The translations under genes were made by a program, and so were the position numbers. From Ramlibacter sp. (GTDB lineage: Bacteria; Pseudomonadota; Gammaproteobacteria; Burkholderiales; Burkholderiaceae_C), in contig JAUYOG010000057.1 in the NCBI GenBank assembly GCA_030695945.1, forward strand, positions 62,001 to 126,000: a stretch of 64,000 nucleotides of DNA, in the 5' to 3' direction. This document shows positions 25,149 through 31,583 of this stretch, one piece after another (the stretch's first letter is position 1; each line of letters starts with the position of its first letter). The notes under the pieces are model-generated. The model made no database searches. It was not told the origin of the DNA and saw only the letters and a list, made by a program, of their open reading frames with translations.

Positions 25149-27227
25149 TTACGCAGCCCGCTGCAGCGCCAGCACCAGGCTGACCCCGCCGTCCTCGCTG
25201 CGCGCCTCGATCGCGCCGCCCATCTTCCTCATGTAGGTGCGGGCGACGAACAGGCCCTGGCCACGCTGCCCGGTGGCGGCCGATTCCGGCGAGGCGCCTG
25301 AAACGCCGTAGTCGAACACCCGCGCCAGCAGCGCATCGGCGATGGGCTCGCCCTGGTTGTGGATGACCACCTGCGCCAGCCCGGGCTCGCCGGCCCTCAA
25401 GGCCATCGTGATCGGCGTACCCGGCGTGCGATGCCGATCCGCGTTGCGCAGGATGTGCGTCACCACGTCCTCCAGAGAGAACTCGTCCGCGCGTACGATC
25501 ACGGGGGACGTGGCGCGCTGGTAGCGCACGCCCTCGATGCCCGCGAAATGCGCGTTGCTCGCGACATGGTGCAGGAACTGGTCGAGGTCGATGGTGCCCA
25601 CTTCGAGATTCGCGGCCTGCAGTGCCTCGCTGGGCGAGGCCTGCCCGTACAGCACCTTCACCGCCTGCTGCATGCGCTGCACGTAGCGGTGCCCCTCGTC
25701 GTCGGGCTTGGGGTGCAGCACCATCAAGGACTGCAGCGGCGACAGGATCTCGTGGCCCACCGCCTGCAGCATGTCGCGCTCCTGCTGCGCCCGACGCTCC
25801 TCTCGCTGCACGTCGTCCTTCACCCGCTGCAGCAGGTCTGCCAGTCCGCCGGCCAGGATGCCCAGCTCGTCGGAGCCGCGAAGGTCCGACACGTCGATTT
25901 GCCCGATGCGCTGGTCGGCCTTGGTGCCCTGCACGTTGGATGAGACGGCCGCGGCGCGCTTAGTGAGCACGGTGATGCGACGGATCAGCCCGATCTCGAT
26001 CACCAGCCAGGCCAGGGCGATCGCGGCCAGCATCGCGCCCACGTACCAGGAAACGCGGGTGGCGACGACGCTCAGCCGGCTTTCGATGCCACGGGCGTCG
26101 CCGCTCAAGGCCACCTCGTAGCGGCCCAGCGGCGTGGCGATGACGTCGCGCGTCGGCGATGGCGCGACGGCGCCCTGGGCCGGCAGCCGGCGAATGAGGC
26201 GCGCGATCAGCGGCGAATCGAGCTCGGCCTCTTCCTCGCCCTTGAGCACCAGCAGCGGCTGCTTGCCCGCGCCCAGCCGCTGGATGCGCAGCGTCTCGCC
26301 CGGCAGCAGCGTCTTGCGCAAGTCGTCCAGCGAGGGCGGAGGCACCGGACCGGGGGCGTTGCTGTCGAACAGCGGCTTGACGCCGCCGGGCGCCAGCATC
26401 TGCATGTGGACTCGGATGCTGCCCAGGTCCTCCGGGGGCCACACCGGCCGGATTCCCGAGAACAGTGCCTCGCGGAACGCTTCGACCGGCAGGCGGATCG
26501 AGAAGAAAGCGCGGCGGGCGCAACCGGGCGGCGTGGCGGCGGCTTCGACGCAGCGCCCGCTCTGCCACAGCCAGCCGCGGAAGTCGCGCAGTGGCCGCGC
26601 CCCGCTGGCCAGCGTCGGCTCGCCGGTGTCCTCGAAGCCGGTGAGCCGTCCGCGCACCAGCCCCGCGCCGGAATCCGACAGCGCCTCGAAAGGCGCCACC
26701 CACTTGAGCGTCTCGCCGCGAATCGACAGGCTGATCACCGCGCGATGCACGGCGTCCAGGTCCAGCTCGCCGCGCTCGCGCGCCACCAGCTCGCCGACCG
26801 CGAAGTGTCCCACCAGGTAGATGAAGCCGCCCGCGTAGGGGTTGTTGCCGATCGCCACGCAGATCGAGCTGTCGTCGGGATAGCGCACCGAGCAGCCCGT
26901 CATCTCCACTGCCTGCTGCGCCTTGTTCTGGTCGTCGAAGTCCAGCGCGCCGTAGGGCAGCATCAGCGGCCGCAGCGGCGTCACGTCTTCGCCATGGACG
27001 GTGGGATTGATCAGGGCGAGCAATCCCGCCGGGTGGCGCAGCCGGGCCAGCACCTCGGCCTGCGTGCGGCCGAAGCCCTGGCGGTAGTTCTGGTAGCTGC
27101 GTTCCTTCTCTTCCTTCAGCAGCACCAGCGCGAGCGCGATGGTGGCGATGGCCAGCAGCAGGAACACCCCGCGAAAGAGGATGCGGCGCCGGAACGACGC
27201 CAGGCCCAGCCGGGGCATCGGGCTCAT
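25149..27227 (-). CDS. Two-component sensor histidine kinase
   Basis: This 692-residue membrane kinase has a first membrane helix near residue 16 and a long periplasmic sensor region (about residues 38-370) of unknown ligand. A second helix near residue 400 is followed by a HAMP-like stretch, then a dimerisation helix with the phospho-acceptor QAVGHEILSPLQSL. The ATPase domain shows an N-box THILRNADRHR and a G-box GQRGQGLFVART. The acceptor motif HEILSPL departs from the usual HELRTPL. The start at 27227 is chosen because the frame upstream only crosses an 84-bp inverted repeat. It lies downstream of its response regulator gene. Confidence 0.88.
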   Translation of the reverse strand: MSPMPRLGLASFRRRILFRGVFLLLAIATIALALVLLKEEKERSYQNYRQGFGRTQAEVLARLRHPAGLLALINPTVHGEDVTPLRPLMLPYGALDFDDQNKAQQAVEMTGCSVRYPDDSSICVAIGNNPYAGGFIYLVGHFAVGELVARERGELDLDAVHRAVISLSIRGETLKWVAPFEALSDSGAGLVRGRLTGFEDTGEPTLASGARPLRDFRGWLWQSGRCVEAAATPPGCARRAFFSIRLPVEAFREALFSGIRPVWPPEDLGSIRVHMQMLAPGGVKPLFDSNAPGPVPPPSLDDLRKTLLPGETLRIQRLGAGKQPLLVLKGEEEAELDSPLIARLIRRLPAQGAVAPSPTRDVIATPLGRYEVALSGDARGIESRLSVVATRVSWYVGAMLAAIALAWLVIEIGLIRRITVLTKRAAAVSSNVQGTKADQRIGQIDVSDLRGSDELGILAGGLADLLQRVKDDVQREERRAQQERDMLQAVGHEILSPLQSLMVLHPKPDDEGHRYVQRMQQAVKVLYGQASPSEALQAANLEVGTIDLDQFLHHVASNAHFAGIEGVRYQRATSPVIVRADEFSLEDVVTHILRNADRHRTPGTPITMALRAGEPGLAQVVIHNQGEPIADALLARVFDYGVSGASPESAATGQRGQGLFVARTYMRKMGGAIEARSEDGGVSLVLALQRAA

Positions 27228-27238
27228 GACGGATGTTC

Positions 27239-27322
27239 TCCCTCCCCTTTCGGGGGAGGGCACGGGTGGGGGCACTCGCGGCTCGATGCCCCCACCCTTA
27301 CCCTCCCCCGAAGGGGGAGGGA
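27239..27322. repeat. 84-bp near-perfect inverted repeat (C/G-rich)
   Basis: Two 36-bp arms starting TCCCTCCCCTTTCGGGGGAG match at 33 positions around a 12-bp centre. It sits in the 109-bp gap between the response regulator and the histidine kinase, and each arm contains a smaller hairpin. Repeats of this CCCTCCCC/GGGGAGGG type are scattered in several proteobacterial genomes. It could attenuate expression of the kinase. Confidence 0.8.
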
Positions 27323-27336
27323 ACAAGAGGCGACGC

Positions 27337-28032
27337 TCATCGCTTCACCCAGCGGAACCCGCGCATCGGCACGTTCTCGATGCCCCCGAAGCTGGGGTCG
27401 GCCTCGCGGAAGGCGTCGCGGATGGTGCTGACATGCTTGCGCACGTTGTCGCGGTTGCGGCCGCTCTTCACCACATCGAACAACTCCTCGTACGACACGA
27501 CCTCGCCCGCGCGCTGGTACAGCGTGGCCAGGATGCGCTGCGCGGTCAGTGGCAGGTTGATGCGCTCGCCGCGCCACATCGGCGTGCGCTGCCACAGCGG
27601 GTCCAGCGAGAGTTCTTCCGCGGGCGGGTGTTTCGGGTCGGCCGCCTTGCCGCTGCGCGCCACCCGCAGGATCTCCAGGAAGGTCTCGATGAAGTCGGAT
27701 TCCTCGAAGGTCGTCTTCTGCAGGTAATCCCAGGCGTCCAGCGCCTTCATGATGCTGCGGTAGATCGCCGCGGGCATGGCCGACACCACCAGCACGGGCG
27801 TGCCCTGGCGCTGCTTGTTGATCGCGTTGATGAGGGCCACGCCGGCATGGCGCTCGCGCCCGAGCTCGATGTCCAGCACCACCACGTCGTAAGTCTCGCG
27901 CGCCAGTGCGGCTTCGGCGTCATCGCGGTCGAACCACTGGTGGATCTCGATGCCTGGGCGGGCGGCCCGGATCCAGCCGGCCAGCTGGTTGCTGGTGGGC
28001 AGGTCGTCTTCGATCACGGCTACGAGGGTCAC
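27337..28032 (-). CDS. Two-component response regulator with winged-helix output
   Basis: A 231-residue response regulator. The receiver begins TLVAVIEDDLPTSNQL (acidic pair EDD), the phospho-acceptor is in YDVVVLDIELG, and the Thr/Ser switch is in VLVVSAMPA. The C-terminal domain (about residues 135-231) is an OmpR/PhoB-like winged helix, with TAQRILATLYQRAGEVVSYE, then SGRNRDNVRKHVSTIRDAF and an ending RGFRWVKR. The start is GTG 28032. The cognate kinase follows on the same strand after a large inverted repeat. Confidence 0.9.
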   Translation of the reverse strand: MTLVAVIEDDLPTSNQLAGWIRAARPGIEIHQWFDRDDAEAALARETYDVVVLDIELGRERHAGVALINAINKQRQGTPVLVVSAMPAAIYRSIMKALDAWDYLQKTTFEESDFIETFLEILRVARSGKAADPKHPPAEELSLDPLWQRTPMWRGERINLPLTAQRILATLYQRAGEVVSYEELFDVVKSGRNRDNVRKHVSTIRDAFREADPSFGGIENVPMRGFRWVKR

Positions 28033-28193
28033 GCTTTCTCCCGATGGCTGGCTGGATTATCCCGGCGCGGGCGTGCTGGCGGTGTGAGTGTTTCTTCCGG
28101 GGCCGGAGCGAAGAGGCCCCGCGCCCGCGTTGTTAGTTCCGGGGTGGCTCACAAGAATGGGTTTCATCGCAACACACGATGAAGGAGAAGGCG

Positions 28194-28838
28194 ATGACCA
28201 CCCCGCAAACCCGCTGCGCACGTGCCCTGATCCAGCTGGCCCTGCTCTGGGCCGGCGCCCTGCTCGCCGCCTCGGCCTGGGCGGCAGGCCTGCACGAGGA
28301 GGGCTACCTGCTCGAAGCCGAGGTCTGGCGCAGCGAAGTGGCCGGCGCGCCCTCGGCGGACTGGCCGGTGGACGGCTGGTACCGCCTCTCGCTCGCGGAC
28401 AGGGCAGTGGAGGTGCGCAAGGCCCAGCCCAGCAACCCCGAGGACGCCGACCCGGACAACTCGTTCTACGTGCGGGTGCCCGGCGCCCGGCTGAAGGAAG
28501 GCCTGCGCCCGAAGTACCGCTACTCCCACCTGATCCTCCAGCCCGCGGTCGGCAAACAATACGAGCTGATGCTGGGCAAGACACCTTTCTCGCTCATTGT
28601 GGACAGCGACGAGCACGGCACCCAGTTGGGCATCGGCTACGGCGGCGAGACGTACCTGTATCCGCTCGGCCTGCCCGCGGCGGCCACGCTGATCCATGCC
28701 GTCGCCGACTTGGACGCCGACGCCATGCCCGACTTCCTGGTGGAAGTGGGCGACGAGCTGGTCCTGCTGCTGTCCACCCGCGCCACGCCGGGCACCAACA
28801 TGCCCAGTGCACGGCTGATGGCGATGGGCGGCTGCTGA
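28194..28838 (+). CDS. Secreted hypothetical protein with FG-GAP-like segment
   Basis: A 214-residue protein with a signal peptide ending near AWAAG. The mature part carries VADLDADAMPDFLVEVGD, which resembles the calcium-binding loop of FG-GAP/VCBS repeats. ATG 28194 is preferred because GAAGGAGAAGG precedes it; the ATG 15 bp upstream overlaps that site. It leads a three-gene group with the SPFH protein (27-bp gap) and an SH3-like protein. I do not recognise the family. Confidence 0.65.
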   Translation: MTTPQTRCARALIQLALLWAGALLAASAWAAGLHEEGYLLEAEVWRSEVAGAPSADWPVDGWYRLSLADRAVEVRKAQPSNPEDADPDNSFYVRVPGARLKEGLRPKYRYSHLILQPAVGKQYELMLGKTPFSLIVDSDEHGTQLGIGYGGETYLYPLGLPAAATLIHAVADLDADAMPDFLVEVGDELVLLLSTRATPGTNMPSARLMAMGGC

Positions 28839-28865
28839 ACCCACCACCTACGCCAAGGAACCATC

Positions 28866-30113
28866 ATGCTGCATCGCCTCAAAGTCATGGCCCGCGCCGT
28901 TCGCCGGGCGCTGGCCCGCACCCTCCGCCCTGCCGGGGACGGCCCTTCGGCTGTCCCGTTCAGCGCCGAGGCTACGCTCTCGCGTTTCGCCCAGGCGCAG
29001 CGCATCCTGCTGTTCGTCGCCACCGCGGTGCTCGCGGGCTGGCTGCTCTACAAGCACTTCCCGGTCGAGACCGTGGCGCGCGGCGCTATCGGCGTGCGCA
29101 CCAACCAGCTCACGGGCGGCGTCACGCAGTGGCGCGATGGCAGCGTCTTCGTGCTGCCGGGCCTGCACGAGATGCGGGTCTATTCGCTGCGCGACCAGGT
29201 GTACCGGCCCGAGCAGGTGAGCCGCTCGAGCGGCCCGGCGCCGCTGCAATCCGTGGAAGGCCTGTCCGTGGGCGTGGACCTGGCCGTGCGCTATGCGCTC
29301 GACCCCGCGCGCATCGCCGCCGTCGCGAAGAGCCTGCCGGACAACTACGCCGGCGAGATCGTCGAGCCGGCGGTGCAGGGCGTCATCTACAAGGTGTTCG
29401 CTCGCTACACGGTGCGCGAGATCTTCTCCACCCGGCGCGCCGAGATTCAGCAGGTGATCGAGGGCGAGCTCAGGCCGCGCCTGGCGGCCGACGGCATCGT
29501 GCTGCGCGGCGTGCTGATGGGCAAGGTGGACCTGCCCGCCGACTACAAGCGCGGCATGGAGGGCCTGTTGGCCGAGGAATTGGAGACACAGAAAATGCGT
29601 TACACGCTGGAGCTCAAGGACAAGCGCGTGAAGGAGACCGAGCTCGAGGCTCAGGCCGACAAGGTTCGGCGCGAAGTGCGGGCCGAGGCTTCGGCGCGCG
29701 AACAGATCATCGCCGCCAAGGCGCAGGAGGAAGCGATGAAGCACGTGCTGCCCTTCAAGCAGCGCCAGATCGAGCAGCGCCAGCTGGAAGCCGAGGCCGA
29801 CAAGCAGTCGCGCATGAAGATCGCCGAGGGCAGCGCCCAGGCGCGCCGCATCGAGGCCGCCGGCGAGGCCGACGCGCGCCAGAAGCTCGCCGAAGTGGAG
29901 GCCTGGCGCATGGAGCGCATCGGCAAGGTGAACGCCGAACAGATGGCCCGCGAAGGCGCGCTCATCAGCCAGCATCCGCTGCTGATCCAGAAGACGCTGG
30001 CCGACAAGCTCTCGGACAAGATCCAGGTGATCATCGCGCCGCCGCCGGGCGATGGGGGCTTCGTCGGCGCCGGGCTGCTGGGCAACCAGCGCGTCGCGGC
30101 CCGCAAGGAGTGA
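28866..30113 (+). CDS. SPFH/Band 7 domain membrane protein
   Basis: This 415-residue stomatin/prohibitin-like protein has one membrane helix at about residues 47-62 (ILLFVATAVLAGWLLY). The SPFH domain (about residues 68-250) contains VALVARGAIGVRTNQ-like sequence (VARGAIGVRTNQLTGGV), LSVGVDLAVRYALDP and REIFSTRRAEIQQVIEGELR. A long charged coiled coil (about residues 250-370) is rich in Glu, Lys and Arg. Such proteins assemble into membrane microdomains or rings. The third gene begins 3 bp after its stop, so the three genes are probably one transcript. Confidence 0.87.
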   Translation: MLHRLKVMARAVRRALARTLRPAGDGPSAVPFSAEATLSRFAQAQRILLFVATAVLAGWLLYKHFPVETVARGAIGVRTNQLTGGVTQWRDGSVFVLPGLHEMRVYSLRDQVYRPEQVSRSSGPAPLQSVEGLSVGVDLAVRYALDPARIAAVAKSLPDNYAGEIVEPAVQGVIYKVFARYTVREIFSTRRAEIQQVIEGELRPRLAADGIVLRGVLMGKVDLPADYKRGMEGLLAEELETQKMRYTLELKDKRVKETELEAQADKVRREVRAEASAREQIIAAKAQEEAMKHVLPFKQRQIEQRQLEAEADKQSRMKIAEGSAQARRIEAAGEADARQKLAEVEAWRMERIGKVNAEQMAREGALISQHPLLIQKTLADKLSDKIQVIIAPPPGDGGFVGAGLLGNQRVAARKE

Positions 30114-30116
30114 CGC

Positions 30117-31547
30117 ATGCTCGAAGCGCTGGCCCTTTCCTACGCGCTCGTCGTCGCCGACCAGGCGTCGCTGCGCGCCGCGCCGCGCGACTCGGCCCAG
30201 CAGCAGGCCCAGTTGTGGCAGGGCGAGCTGGTCGAGGTTCGCGGCGAGCGCATGGACTACCTGCAGGTGTACGACCACAAGCGCGAACGCGCGGGGTTCG
30301 TGCGCGCCAGCCAGGTGCGGCGCACCGCGCTCGCGCCGGCCGAGGCGCCCGAACTGCTCGCCGTGATCCGCTTCGTGCGTGAAACGTCGGGCTCCGAAGC
30401 ACTCGGCATCGGCTTCGCCATGGGCTACATCCAGGCCGCGCCGGCCGAGGCGCTGCGCGGCCCGCAGGGCATCGAGGTGTTCGACGCGCTGGGCACGATG
30501 GCCGACCGGCTCGCGCACCGCGCATCCTCCGGCGCGGCCCTGAGCAAGCCCGCGCAGACCGCGCTCGCTGCGCACCTGGAAGTCGCGACGCGTTACGGTG
30601 TCGGCTTCAAGAGTTACGAGCGCGAAGGCCGGATGCAGGTCTGCTACGACGGCGAAGCGTTTCGCCGGGTGCTGGCGATGGAGAGCACCCCGCCGCAGCG
30701 CGCCCGCGCGGCGCTGGCGCTGACGCGGCCCGAATGCGTGGACCCGCAATTGCGCCCGCTGGAGCGCAGCCCGTTCGACCACTGGCGCGCCGACGTGCTC
30801 GAGCGTGTGGACGCCGCGGCGCTGCCCGCCTACCTGAAGAACCGCGTGCAGATGCGGCGGGCGAGCGTCTTCAGCGCGCTCGCCTACCAGCGCGCGCGGC
30901 AAGGGCAACCCGCCGATGCTGCCGCGCAGCGCGCACTGGCCGAACTGGGCGGCGTCAGCAAGGGCGAGCTCACGGATGCCGACCAACCCGCGTACAACGA
31001 CGCCGCGATGCGCACCAACGCATCGCGCTGGGCGGCGTTGCCGGCGCCGGCGGTAAGCGCCTCGCGCCAGCCCGCCATCGTCACCCTGCCCGGGCAGCCC
31101 GGCGAAACCTGCGTGATGCTGGTCGACGCGAAACACGACACCGCCAACCCGCTCGCGAAGCGCTGCACGTATTCGCTCGTCTGGACGCAGTCGGCCACGC
31201 TCAACCGCGAAGGCAACGCGCTCGCGCTGGCGGTGCAGCCGATGGAGGCGTGGCGCGAACTGTGGCTGTTCCGCAAGGGGCCCGGCGGCTGGCGCATCGA
31301 CGTGCTGCCGCCGGCCACCACCGGCCCGGATGTCGGCTATGCCGAATTCGCGGGCTGGGTGCCCGGCGGCAAGCAGGTGCTGGTGGCGCGCGAGGCGCGT
31401 GGCGACGGCAAGTACAAGCGCAGCTTCGAGCTGGTGCGGCTGGACTCGCTCACGACCGAGCGCCAGTCGTCAGACCCCGCCGCGCTCGGTGCCTTCCAGC
31501 GCTGGCAGGACCCGGCGTGGAAGCGGACGACGGTGAGCCTGCGCTGA
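30117..31547 (+). CDS. Hypothetical protein with N-terminal SH3-like domain
   Basis: A 476-residue protein. Residues 7-68 look like a bacterial SH3 domain (SYALVVADQASLRAAPRDSA, then VEVRGERMDYLQVYDHKRER and AGFVRASQVRR). The rest has no recognised domain, and the C-terminal third is a beta-rich segment (RELWLFRKGPGGWRIDVLPP, FAGWVPGGKQVLVARE). No convincing signal peptide is seen. It is coupled to the SPFH gene, so a role at the same membrane assembly is likely but unproven. Confidence 0.65.
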   Translation: MLEALALSYALVVADQASLRAAPRDSAQQQAQLWQGELVEVRGERMDYLQVYDHKRERAGFVRASQVRRTALAPAEAPELLAVIRFVRETSGSEALGIGFAMGYIQAAPAEALRGPQGIEVFDALGTMADRLAHRASSGAALSKPAQTALAAHLEVATRYGVGFKSYEREGRMQVCYDGEAFRRVLAMESTPPQRARAALALTRPECVDPQLRPLERSPFDHWRADVLERVDAAALPAYLKNRVQMRRASVFSALAYQRARQGQPADAAAQRALAELGGVSKGELTDADQPAYNDAAMRTNASRWAALPAPAVSASRQPAIVTLPGQPGETCVMLVDAKHDTANPLAKRCTYSLVWTQSATLNREGNALALAVQPMEAWRELWLFRKGPGGWRIDVLPPATTGPDVGYAEFAGWVPGGKQVLVAREARGDGKYKRSFELVRLDSLTTERQSSDPAALGAFQRWQDPAWKRTTVSLR

Positions 31548-31583
31548 GCGTCCCATGCAGTTGGGCAGGCGAAGGCGTGGCTG

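Noticed and set aside
27228-27326. A longer N-terminus for the histidine kinase
   Set aside because: The extra frame only crosses the 84-bp inverted repeat; the ATG at 27227 directly precedes the first membrane helix.
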